64,000 bases of DNA from Oasisia sp. SBJ-2009. Its lineage: Eukaryota > Annelida > Polychaeta > Sabellida > Siboglinidae. The notes below the pieces were generated by a model that saw only the letters and a program-made list of their open reading frames with translations, did not search any database and was not told the origin of the DNA. The stretch covers positions 13,913,220 to 13,977,219 of the forward strand of contig OZ024867.1 of assembly GCA_964017155.1 (NCBI GenBank). Reading direction: 5' to 3'. The first letter of the stretch is position 1. Each line of letters opens with the position of its first letter. The position numbers were made by a program, and so were the translations under genes. Positions 12,260-23,111 of the stretch are shown here, piece by piece.

Positions 12260-12832
12260 AGCTTAATGAATTTGAAGTGCTCTAATGAGAAAGGTTTCAC
12301 AGATGCCTTCCCAGTTGATGAATCCAATCATGTGACATCCTGGGCAGTTTAGAAAATTGTTTGTGAAGGGAAACTTGAAAAAATCATGAAGGAGGGTACC
12401 ACTGATGATCTGATGGATCGCATATGCAGCATCATACCCAAATTGATGGAGTACTGCTGCATTAAGCAGAAGCAGACAGAGTCATACGACAAAGACTTGC
12501 AGCAGGTGATGAACACTCTGTATCTGATTATAAAGCCTTCTGTGGGTGGATTTCTTAGAAAACTATATCTGTGTGTTTCAGGACAAACTACAAAGTGCTC
12601 ACTGTCAACAAGCACGGGTCAGTCTCTTCACTGTATTGTGATATGAGGGAGCACTACACCCAATTGTCCTCATCTCAGACAACCAAACCCAATCCAAGGA
12701 TACAGCCGTTGAGCAATTACAGTTACATTGATCGTCTTCTGGAAGAAATTTCAGAGAATCTACTGGCTGCTCTGAAACATCTGCAGGAGAAACATGGCAC
12801 AAAAATAACTTGGAATGTCTATGCCACATGAT
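12260..12832 (+). pseudogene. Unidentified exon-like sequence with one in-frame stop
   Basis: From about 12254 one frame reads a plausible protein segment (KGFTDAFPVDESNHVTSWAV), hits a TAG near 12349, then continues as KIMKEGTTDDLMDRICSIIP and QVMNTLYLIIKPSVGG. After a pyrimidine-rich TGTGTTTCAG at about 12572-12582, a second block reads TNYKVLTVNKHGSVSSLYC and IDRLLEEISENLLAALKHLQ, ending at a stop at 12829-12831. Residue composition and the splice-like junction suggest two exons of a real or ancestral gene. I do not recognise the family. The second block is partly duplicated at 13209-13371. Confidence 0.4.
12564..12726 (+). repeat. 163-bp duplicated exon-like block, copy 1
   Basis: Matches 13209-13371 with only a few substitutions (offset 645 bp). 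The copied part includes the acceptor-like tract and the start of the exon-like sequence. Confidence 0.9.
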
Positions 12833-12892
12833 ATGTATGACAAGGGATGTATTAATGGTATCAGTGGTGCTTTGAAGCACATGGTGTGGGTC

Positions 12893-13112
12893 TCCAATAT
12901 ACAGCCATGGTTCCAATATACAGCCAGGGCTCCAATCTACAGCCACAATTCCAATTTAAAACCAGGGTTACAATTTAGAGCCATGGCTCAAACATACAGC
13001 CATGGCTCCAGTATAAACCCAAGTCTCCAATACACAACCAGGACTCCAATACATAACCAGGGCTCCAATATACTGCCACAGTTCCAATATACTGCCAGGG
13101 CTCCAATAATAA
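12893..13112. repeat. Short-period minisatellite (about 18 bp)
   Basis: Degenerate tandem units built on CCAATATACAGCCAGGGCT, between the two copies of the duplicated exon-like block. Confidence 0.85.
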
Positions 13113-13208
13113 AAACCAGCCTAGGCTAGACGTTGCGACTTTGTATAATAATATTAGGCCTGCCACTAGATAAATTGATTTATTAGCAATGAACAACTTT
13201 GAACTTCA

Positions 13209-13371
13209 TATATCTGTGTGTTTCAGGACAAACTACAAAGTGCTCACTGTCAACAAGCACGGGTCAGTCTCTTCACTGTATTGTGGTATGAGGGAGCACT
13301 ACACCCAATTGTCCTCATCTCAGACAACCAAACCCAATCCAAGGATACAGTCGTTGAGCAATTACAGTTAC
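13209..13371 (+). repeat. 163-bp duplicated exon-like block, copy 2
   Basis: Second copy of 12564-12726. After position 13371 the sequence differs, so the exon-like block is truncated here and runs into unrelated sequence and a minisatellite. Confidence 0.9.
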
Positions 13372-13429
13372 CATGTGTCCATTAAGACTTACCACAGCGC
13401 ACACACTGACATAAACACACATAACATTA

Positions 13430-14010
13430 GAACAATGGGAGATGATATTTGTAATGCAAACACAACCATCAATGGTGATGAAGAACCATGAGAGTTGATA
13501 TTTGTAGTGCAAACACAACCATAAATGGTGATGAAGAACCATGAGAGTTGATATTTGTAGTGCAAACACAACCATAAATGGTGATGAAGAACCATGAGAG
13601 TTGATATTTGTAATGCAAACACAACCATAAATGGTGATGAAGAACCATGAGAGTTGATATTTGTAATGCAAACACAACCATAAATGGTGATGAAGAACCA
13701 TGAGAGTTGATATTTGTAATGCAAACACAACCATAAATGGTGATGAAGAACCATGAGAGTTGATATTTGTAATGCAAACACAACCATAAATGGTGATGAA
13801 GAACCATGAGAGTTGATATTTGTAATGCAAACACAACCATAAATGGTGATGAAGAACCATGGAAGATGATATTTGTAGTGCAAACACAACCATAAATGGT
13901 GATGAAGAACCATGAGAGTTGATATTTGTAATGCAAACACAACCATAAATGGTGATGAAGAACCATGGGTGATGATATTTGTAGTGCAAACACAACCACA
14001 TGAAGAACCA
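13430..14010. repeat. 53-bp minisatellite
   Basis: Tandem units starting GAGAGTTGATATTTGTAATG, spaced 53 bp (for example 13491 and 13544), with degenerate units continuing to about 14150. Because 53 is not a multiple of three and the unit has no stops on the minus strand, three long overlapping minus-strand frames arise. They are by-products and not genes. Confidence 0.95.
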
Positions 14011-14654
14011 TGAGATATTTGTAGTACAAACATAAATGGTGAAGAAGAACCATGGAAGATGATATCTGCGCTGAAAATACAACCATGAAGTTTGAGGACG
14101 AACCACGGAAGATAACCAATAAAGTGAGGAAGAACCATGGAAGATGATATCTGAGAAACGCTGATATAAACTTACCGTAACATTTCTTTTGTGGGAACTG
14201 AAACGCAAATTCATACATACAGTGCACAATGGATATCATGCCAAGTTTGATCCTTGCTGAATGCCATCATGTTACCAGAATCTTGCAGACTGGCTGTTTT
14301 TAATCTTGTGACATTCAAATTTGCCTTGCCACTGAAACTTGTTATTATCACACAAGAACAATGGTTGTTGCTCTTACATAACACAGTCATTGCTGTGACA
14401 ACAGAATGACATTTCTATCAGTTTCCTTTTATGGCTCACATAACTATATCCGCCGAAAAACATTGCAAAATCCGCCCCATTTTAATAGTCACTTACTTTA
14501 CTTCACCCGAAGTGACGTGGTCTGTTCTTTGTGGTTGGGCAGTCTGTCATGGCATCTATCCCCTCAGGTTCATGAACTCCCCATAACCTCTCGGAGGGTT
14601 CATAGCTTCTCCTCTAAAGGTTTCCAGACTAGAAATTGTTGCATCACATCATCA

Positions 14655-16965
14655 GGGCACATCACATGACCTGTCAAACAAAGATGACACATCACATGAC
14701 CTGTCAAACAAAGATGACACATCACATGATCTGTCAAACAAAGATGACACATCACATGACCTGTCAAACAAAGATGACACATCACATGACCTGTCAAACA
14801 AAGATGACACATCACATGACCTGTCAAACAAAGATGACACATCACATGACCTGTCAAACAAAGATGACACATCACATGACCTGTCAAACAAAGATGACAC
14901 ATCACATGACCTGTCAAACAAAGATGACACATCACATGACCTGTCAAACAAAGATGACACATCACATGACCTGTCAAACAAAGATGACACATCACATGAC
15001 CTGTCAAACAAAGATGACACATCACATGATCTGTCAAACAAAGATGACACATCACATGACCTGTCAAACAAAGATGACACATCACATGATCTGTCAAACA
15101 AAGATGACACATCACATGACCTGTCAAACAAAGATGACACATCACATGACCTGTCAAACAAAGATGACACATCACATGACCTGTCAAACAAAGATGACAC
15201 ATCACATGACCTGTCAAACAAAGATGACACATCACATGACCTGTCAAACAAAGATGACACATCACATGACCTGTCAAACAAAGATGACACATCACATGAC
15301 CTGTCAAACAAAGATGACACATCACATGACCTGTCAAACAAAGATGACACATCACATGACCTGTCAAACAAAGATGACACATCACATGATCTGTCAAACA
15401 AAGATGACACATCACATGACCTGTCAAACAAAGATGACACATCACATGACCTGTCAAACAAAGATGACACATCACATGACCTGTCAAACAAAGATGACAC
15501 ATCACATGACCTGTCAAACAAAGATGACACATCACATGACCTGTCAAACAAAGATGACACATCACATGACCTGTCAGACAAAGATGACACATCACATGAC
15601 CTGTCAAACAAAGATGACACATCACATGACCTGTCAAACAAAGATGACACATCACATGACCTGTCAAACAAAGATGACACATCACATGATCTGTCAGACA
15701 AAGATGACACATCACATGATCTGTCAGACAAAGATGACACATCACATGACCTGTCAAACAAAGATGACACATCACATGACCTGTCAAACAAAGATGACAC
15801 ATCACATGACCTGTCAAACAAAGATGACACATCACATGACCTGTCAAACAAAGATGACACATCACATGACCTGTCAAACAAAGATGACACATCACATGAC
15901 CTGTCAAACAAAGATGACACATCACATGATCTGTCAGACAAAGATGACACATCACATGACCTGTCAAACAAAGATGACACATCACATGACCTGTCAAACA
16001 ACGATGACACATCACATGACCTGTCAAACAAAGATGACACATCACATGACCTGTCAAACAAAGATGACACATCACATGATCTGGCAGACAAAGATGACAC
16101 ATCACGACCTGTCAAACAAAGATGACACATCACATGACCTGTCAAACAAAGATGACACATCACATGACCTGTCAAACAAAGATGACACATCACATGACCT
16201 GTCAAACAAAGATGACACATCACATGACCTGGCAGACAAAGACAATTCATCACACAAAAAAGACAACACATCATGACCTGTCATCCAAAGACACATCACA
16301 TGGCCTGTCAGACAAAGCCGACATGCCACATGACCTGTCATCCAAAGATGACACATCACATGACCTGTCAGACAAAGACAACATGCCACATGACCTGTAA
16401 GACAAAGATGACACATCACATGACCTGTCAGACAAAGACACGCATCATATGACCTGTCGGACAAAGACGACATATGGCACATATGTGACTTGTCAAAGAT
16501 AACATATGACATTACTTGTCAGACAAGGATGACACATCACCTGCCAGACAAATATGACACATGACATGACAATATGAGACAAAGACGACAAATCACATGA
16601 CATGACATGTCAGTCAAACATGACACAATACATGGCCGTCAGAAAAAGATGACAAATCACATGACATTTCAGACAAAGATGACACGTGATTACATGACCA
16701 TCAGACAAAGATGATGGTCATGACATGTCAGACAAAGATGACAAATCACATGACATTTCAGACAAAGATGACACATGATTACATGACCATCAGACAAGGA
16801 TGATGCATCATGACATGTCAGACAAAGATGACAAATCACATGACATTTCAGACAAAGATGACACGTGATTCCATGACCGTCAGTCAAAGATGACACATCA
16901 CATGACATGTCAGACAAAGATGACACATTTACATAACTGTCAGACAAAGATGACAGGTGTCTCAT
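14655..16965. repeat. 30-bp minisatellite, about 53 regular units plus degenerate tail
   Basis: The unit ATGACCTGTCAAACAAAGAT plus GACACATCAC is repeated almost perfectly from 14658 to about 16245, then degenerates to about 16965. The period is a multiple of three and free of stops in several frames. This gives open frames of about 500-546 codons on both strands (plus: MTHHMTCQTK units; minus: CHLCLTGHVM and CDVSSLFDRS units). With no promoter, splice or homology support, I treat it as non-coding. Confidence 0.95.
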
Positions 16966-17262
16966 GTCAGTGTGATTTATGAAATGGTGCCTTACAGTTA
17001 CATGAACCATACACTTTGGCACTAGTCACCACATTTACTCTGAAGCTGCCTTTGGTTTGACTTGCTCCTAAACTCCCTGCGATCTGTACATTTCTTCGCA
17101 TTTTCAACACTCAATTTTGTAAGCAGCTATTGTAAATGAAAATCACATTTCAGTAGGTGACAACAATCATTGGCTTCAACATGTGGCATTAATTAGGTCA
17201 AAGTTAGCACTAATCCCCTTTGGGTCCATGCTAGCAATTTGGGATCATGTCATCTTTGATCG

Positions 17263-17440
17263 GCACAGCCTATCCAAACCAGTCAATTATTATAAAATAG
17301 GGGTCTAATATTGCTGCACTATGCAATATATATGCACTATGTTAGCCACAGAAGGGGCTGTGTGGAGTCCAAAGACCATAAATTATATCCCTAACCTAAC
17401 CCCTATTTTATAATAGTGGACTGGTCTAGATAGGCTGTGT
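17263..17440. mobile_element. Palindromic MITE, about 178 bp
   Basis: Inverted arms of about 40 bp: 17263-17305 (CACAGCCTATCCAAACCAGT onward) and the complementary 17397-17440 (ending ACTGGTCTAGATAGGCTGTG). Inner parts are related to 25027-25085 in the opposite orientation. There is no coding capacity, which fits a miniature inverted-repeat element. Confidence 0.75.
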
Positions 17441-18402
17441 GTCCCAAAGCTGACAAGATCCACAATTTGAACTGGTTGAAAACCAGATATAATAGGGGAC
17501 CTTATTTTTTCCATGCACAAGTGTCTATTAATGAACTTTAAAAATTTGAAAATCTACTAAAGTAGATATAGGACTCAAACCAAATTCAGCTTGAGACAAA
17601 TGGTTGCAACCAGTGCTAAAGATATCAACGTTTGAAAAATTACTTTAAAGATATCATGGCTCCATGAAGGCGTGAACATCAAATCTTCTTCTTCTTCCGG
17701 TAGTCCACTACCGTCAATTTTGATGACCTCGTCTTCGTGGATAGGTCACGTATCCTGTAAAGTAGTAGTAGTATGTTCTTATGTTTGCGCAATTGTTATT
17801 TAAGTGTTTCAGCCTCACTTTGAGTTTAACATAAATTAGTGGATACCAGCACTAACGTTGGCATTAATTGTGGAATATATGAAGTCATCTTTGTATATTT
17901 AATAAATGTGTTTTTGGGAGATATTATATATTATATTAAATTAATGTGATACTTGAAACAAGGGAATATTACTTTCATATGCTACCCTGCATGTCCCAAT
18001 TGAAACAATTTTCAAACACGACACGTTGGTTTAGTTGAGTTCAGCATGGAACGACCCATATAATATTAACACACATAGGTGTTCAAAAACACGCACAAAA
18101 TACACCAAAATAACCACTTTTGCACATCTTTAGTGTTAGAAAAACGCTGGGTTTCAATATCAAGTTAGTCATTATGGAATAAATTTACAAAGTAGACATT
18201 ACCTCATCATTGTTGTCATCTTATTTTGTCCACTTCTGAGTTGACACACTGACAGTGTCCACTTGTCCGGTATAATGTGTAGGCAATATGGTAGAAGATC
18301 TTTTGACTTCTCTCATCCTGGACACATTTAAGTCCTGGCCAGGAGTCTATCCACTGACCACACAGATAAATGACCACACATATTTTATGTCCTCTACCAC
18401 AG

Positions 18403-18616
18403 CCCACATACAGGACAAGGAGACACGTCTCAGGCCGCAGTCAACTTGTCAACTGACTTCAAGGTGACAGTGGAAATGTTTGCTAAACTCTCCAAAATGT
18501 CTGCCTCCTCTCAGCTCATGAGAGGAACCTTGAACCTTGTGAAGTCCGTGCGTGCTGGTACCTGCATCTGTGCCAAAACAAACAGTCGGTTAGGGGCCAT
18601 CTCAGAATTTATGTGA
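18403..18616 (+). other. Candidate exon of an unidentified gene
   Basis: After a pyrimidine-rich CCTCTACCACAG acceptor (ending 18402), one frame reads DTSQAAVNLSTDFKVTVEMF, then AKLSKMSASSQLMRGTLNLV and KSVRAG. A possible GT donor lies near 18560; without it the frame runs to a stop at 18614. The composition is protein-like and alpha-helical. No family is recognised. It could belong with the exon-like blocks at 12.3-13.4 kb, with the minisatellites as intron, but that is conjecture. Confidence 0.3.
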
Positions 18617-18816
18617 ACCGTTTCACTACGATAAAGAGCTCTTAGACTTAAAGAAAATTCATCCGTAAACAAAATCCGTAGTTAAACTAAAGGTGATCAC
18701 GGTCACGGTGTTAACAGTTTTCATGTATTCATGATCACTGTTAGTGTTAAGGATCAACATTTATTTTAGGGTGAAAAACAGAGCTCTTAACAAGGTTAGT
18801 GAAATGGTCTCCTGAT
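18613..18816. mobile_element. Palindromic MITE, second family, copy 1
   Basis: Left end GAACCGTTTCACTACGATAA with AAGAGCTCTTAG. The right end is the reverse complement in outline (AGAGCTCTTAAC ... GTTAGTGAAATGGTCTC). The same family is found inverted at 37810-38035. Confidence 0.7.
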
Positions 18817-18897
18817 ATCAGACGTCATTCCTCTGAATTCTTTGGAAAAACATGCATGTGTATCAACATATTGTGGTAAAAAACCTTTAATCCCATA

Positions 18898-19022
18898 CTA
18901 CGACTACTACTACAACTATTATTACTATTATTATTACTACTACTATTACTGCTGCTACTACTATTATTACTAATAATACTACAACTATTATTACTACTAC
19001 CTACTACTATTACTGCTGTTTC
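18898..19022. repeat. (TAC/TAT)n microsatellite
   Basis: Trinucleotide tract of CTA, TTA and ACT units with interruptions. Confidence 0.9.
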
Positions 19023-20012
19023 TATAGGGTACTATTTGGTCGGGTAATGGTAGACCAGCAGGTTATAACCTGTAAGTTTATTTTTTTTTGCATTTCTACA
19101 GGTATTAATCTTGCATAAATCATTGTATTTAAAGTACTTTTTTTAAAGAAATGTCCTAATTTGTGTACATGTTAATATTTAAACAATTTGTTCAGACTAA
19201 TGATCTTTATTTTTAAAGTAATTTGTTAGCTATATTTCTACGTTTATTTCATACTTAGTATGTGTTTTTATGTATATGTGCGTATCTTAAAACTATCTTT
19301 GTAAAGTGCTCGAGACCAATTTTATATTAATCAGATACTTTTAACTAACTAATTGGATGCATTGATTTAGCCAACATCACTCCTATTTATGCTCTGTAGA
19401 ACACACATGCATATCTGAATTGCGTTTAAAAAATAATTGTTCACTAGTTAAAAAAGGTTGTCATAGTAAATAGCAAGATAAGGATACTGCAGAAGGAAGC
19501 GTGCAGTGACAAAAAGCTACTTTCTATGTTTTCTGCACCATACACATACTGTATATTATATGCTTCTTATTAGTTTATATTCCATTGTAACACGAGACAT
19601 ATATTCCAGTGTTTCTATTCATCCGTCGTTTCAGCAACAAATAATGTGTACATTTGTAATGGAAAACGTTACATAAATCACAGATATACAATAATGCATT
19701 GATCACAACCCTGGTTACTGGTATGTTCCATGTTACATCAGAAAACTAGGCCTAGTCCCTAGGGCCTTTTACACAGGCCGTTTTAAATATCCTTTAAAGT
19801 TGCATTCTGACATAATTTCCCATTTATAACGCATTTTAGAAAAGTCAATGTACATCATGACCGATATTTGGTTATTAGTATACTTCCTACCACATGTCTC
19901 ACTTTGTGGTTTTATACGTTATTTGATCAAATATAAGTTTGCAACAAACAACGGCTCTAGAGTTTCCCAAAAGTTGATCTATTTTTACCATCGGAAATCT
20001 CCGGTCAACGTA
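19023..20012. other. AT-rich sequence, nothing recognised
   Basis: No coding, RNA or repeat structure that I can support. Confidence 0.4.
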
Positions 20013-20290
20013 AGTAAACGATGGGGCAAACTAAAAGGCGGGCCACAATGGGGTTCCACAAATCTACGTTAGTCGCTAGGGGCGCCACTAGGCAACTAGA
20101 CCCTAGTTGTTTAAATCATCCTCAATTAGCCATTGACCGTACAGGCGCATAGCCAGCGATAGTTTGTATGTGGGCAACTGGGCATGCCGTAAATATGGAG
20201 CGTATTGAGCGGTGGCATCTTTGTGAATGTGGTATGGCGTTTCCGTGCAGTCTGCCAATTGTGGCCCGCCTTTTAGTGTGGCCCCCTCCT
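20013..20290. mobile_element. Inverted-repeat element, probable MITE
   Basis: The segment 20030-20050 (ACTAAAAGGCGGGCCACAAT) is complementary to 20256-20276 (ATTGTGGCCCGCCTTTTAGT). The arms are about 20-25 bp and the interval about 270 bp. There is no coding content. Confidence 0.55.
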
Positions 20291-21768
20291 GACAGCGCTT
20301 TTCACTGGAATTCCCTTCTTCGAGGTCTAAACCAATCAGTGAATTCTAACTGGCGAAGCTTGCCAGGATTTTTTTTCGTCTTTTGCTCCTTTTTATCTTA
20401 AAATGGCATATTATGTGAAAATAAGTTGATAGGTAGTTGAGGAAAACAATATATAGTGTATGGAGAATGCTGGTTTACTGGAAAATGTTATTTTAAACAT
20501 GGCAGAAGTCAGAATGCAACTTTAAATAATACATACAAATAAATAATTAAAAGGCTTTTAAATAAGTCACATTAGCCATTTAATGTTTAGACTGGGCACT
20601 CATAGTTTATAAAGACAAATAATAAAATGTTCACAAAGTGTAAGTAATAAGAGCCTTCCGCTTTCTGTGAAAAAATCGGATGAGAAACTATTTTATTTTT
20701 ACGCGGCCTAGCGCATGTACAATTAACAAATGTACCCACATACTAATATAGCATTACTAGTTTAGTTACCGACACGTTATGTAATCATCGTATCCAGTAC
20801 ATAGGACTAGAACTAGGAATTTTCAAATCTCCATCAGTCCATATCATATCAGAAAATCATACTTGCTTTCATGGCATAAACGATCACGATTCATTTCGCT
20901 CTTACACGTACAGACAACGACCACGCACCTCACTTCACCTCTTTTCTTTACGGCTTGTCGACGTTGTCGCAATGATCAATTGTCGAAGAAGCCGTTACAT
21001 GACGATCAGTCACAGTGCGCTACACTTACAGTATCCCGGCAGATAACTGACAGTTGGTAAATCGAGGGTAGCTTCTGTGTGCGCAATACTTCGGCTAGCG
21101 TTTAGCTTCACAGTTAGCATTAAAATGGTGAAGGACACAACAACGACCGCCATGACGGCCTTACCACAACAGTCAGCCGCAGCGATACCTAGCGGGCGAG
21201 GATGTCTTACTCCTGGTAAAAAAAATAGGGTAGAGACGTTGACCGACTTGCAGGCCTTATTTTAAATACAAATTAAATTAAGATAGTGTCATATTAGTAA
21301 CTATGATATTTTAGCTGGTAATATAAAAATATTATTATAAAAATAAAAAAAATTATATTTTATATACTGAAACATGTTGTAAGCGTGAACCCCGTTTGAG
21401 TCGCGTGCATGTGGGGTGTCACTCTCAGCGTATTTAGAAGAACGTGTCGAGTAATCGTAGTCGTTGTCGTGCAGTCTTAATTGCGCTCGCCAGGAATCAG
21501 TAAAGGGGTACTTTCTATAAGATAACATCGAAACTCTGAACTCCCTACTATACTTCAGGACTTCCTTCAGAAGGTCCTACAATTTGACATGTTTCAACTT
21601 CAAGTTCGCCGGTAAATTTATAAGTCCATGACAAAACATGACCGACAGTCTCATATTAATATAATAATTTAGAAGCTGAAATTGTAGACCAGAGGCATGT
21701 TCCCGCTCCTCTGATCTCCCCCTCTGCTTCCTTTTCTGTCGTTTTTAAAGTCCCTCTCTTAATCGCTA
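20291..21768. other. Non-coding, nothing recognised
   Basis: Mostly AT-rich. Short open frames near 20863 and 21077 have no motif or splice support. Confidence 0.4.
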
Positions 21769-21770
21769 AT

Positions 21771-21930
21771 GACGTCCGCCTTCTCAAGATGGCGCCCCAG
21801 TGACGTCCGCCTTCTCAAGATGGCGTCCCAGTGACGTCCGCCTTCTCAAGATGGCGTCCCAGTGACGTCCGCCTTCTCAAGATGGCGTCCCAGTGACGTC
21901 CGCCTTCTTAAGATGGCGTCCCAGTGACGT
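21771..21930. repeat. 31-bp minisatellite, block 1
   Basis: About five units of GACGTCCGCCTTCTCAAGAT plus GGCGTCCCAGT. The same unit recurs at 22540-22642, on the other side of a dispersed repeat. Confidence 0.95.
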
Positions 21931-22539
21931 CTAGTCTCGCTTAACCGACTGTCGTTCGGCTGCGGAACTACGCCGAGAAGACAGTCTGGCTACATTAACG
22001 GCTTTTGTTTGGGTAGCAGCCGTGATCTATAAAATGCTGCCACCTCACGGACACTGCCGTAAAATATATATTTTTTATAAACAACTGCAAATTTGTATTT
22101 CTATTTATTTTGTGTTAATATAAGTTTAATTTTTAATAGTTTTTATAATACAGCATTATTTGATCAAAAGGTTTCCTTATTTAATTTGTATGCTATCCGT
22201 GTCGAGCTAGACAATGCTGCCACCTCACGGATACTGGTTAATCCTGCCGTAATTCTTATTTTATAAACAACGGTAAATTTGAATTTTTACTTACTTTTGT
22301 GTTAATATAAGTTCAATGGTGAATATTTTTCATATGGTATTATTATCTTGTAAAAGTATATCGTTATTTTAATTTTAATTTTTATTTCATAGTTGGCCTG
22401 AGAGCCAATCAGCGTCTCTACCCTAATCTGGGGTAAGGCTGCCCGGATGTAGAAACTTACCCCCATATACTGTCCCAGGCGCAGTTGAGGGGGCTTAAAA
22501 GTGCTGCCACCTCACGGAGTCTGGGTAACCGAGGCTAAG
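21931..22539 (+). repeat. Dispersed repeat with internal duplication, copy 1
   Basis: Contains three GTGCTGCCACCTCACGGA-type motifs (22035, 22207 and 22499). It shares order and sequence with 33430-33880: TAACCGACTG ... CGCCGAGAAGA, then the GCTGCCACC motif, then ATAAACAACTGCAAATTTGT, then CTGAGAGCCAATCAGCGTCT. The type of element is not identified. Confidence 0.7.
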
Positions 22540-22642
22540 TGACGTCCGCCTTCTCAAGATGGCGTCCCATGCAGTGACGTTTTAACGTCCGCCTTCTCAA
22601 GATGGCGTCCCAGTGACGTCCGCTTTCTCAAGATGGCGTCCG
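22540..22642. repeat. 31-bp minisatellite, block 2
   Basis: Three further units of the repeat at 21771-21930, with small variants. Confidence 0.9.
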
Positions 22643-22919
22643 CAAGATCGCCATCCAGGGATTATTCACACAATTTTACTTTCGAGTCAACACTCAAACC
22701 ACACACAATCTTACTTTAGTTTAGTCTCACAATTGACCGGCGGTGATTCCTTTTAATCTTATCCTGTCATAATATACGGCTTTAGCTTAACATCGGTGAA
22801 CGTTGGTACGTGTATTGATCCAATCTATATAATTCCAAGCGAAGCCAAGCGAAGCGACAAACAAAGCGAGCAATCGAAAAAGAAAGTGAATGAATTGTTA
22901 TAGTTGATTTCTCCCTGTT

Positions 22920-23111
22920 GGGAGTGGGCCGATCCCGGAGGTACTGCAATACCGGGCCAACCCGTGGAGAAGTCGGAGCAAGCTCCTGCATCTTCTCCCA
23001 GTTCCAAAAATCAGTTTAATATCGAAGTTCCCCAGCGGGGAACGTATCAGATATTAAGCTGATAAGAACAGATACTACACTTTGATCTTAGCCAAAAGGC
23101 CGAGAAGCGAT
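22920..23111 (-). ncRNA. U2: U2 spliceosomal snRNA
   Basis: The RNA base-pairs with the intron branch site in the spliceosome. Read on the minus strand from 23111, it starts ATCGCTTCTCGGCCTTTTGG and then CTAAGATCAAAGTGTAGTAT, which contains the branch-site recognition sequence GTAGTA. Stem IIa (TTATCAGCTTAATATCTGAT) and stem IIb (GTTCCCC/GGGGAAC) are intact. So are the Sm site (GATTTTTGGA), stem III (GGAGAAG ... CTTCTCC) and stem IV with the TATTGCAGTACC loop. At about 192 nt it has the usual length. No disabling change is visible, so it looks functional. I cannot pick a proximal sequence element with confidence. No second copy is seen in the window. Confidence 0.97.

Noticed and set aside
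13315..14239. Three overlapping minus-strand frames of about 250-300 codons
   Set aside because: Produced by a 53-bp repeat lacking stops on that strand. All three frames carry the same peptide in rotation.
14600..16276. Open frames of 501-546 codons on both strands
   Set aside because: They are the direct result of a stop-free 30-bp repeat. There is no non-repeat coding context, splice evidence or homology.
17685..17770. LINE-like fragment (TTCTTCTTCTTCCGGTAGTC)
   Set aside because: No reading frame with RT motifs could be established over this short stretch.
22782..23007. Minus-strand open frames overlapping U2
   Set aside because: They lie across the snRNA gene and have no protein homology.
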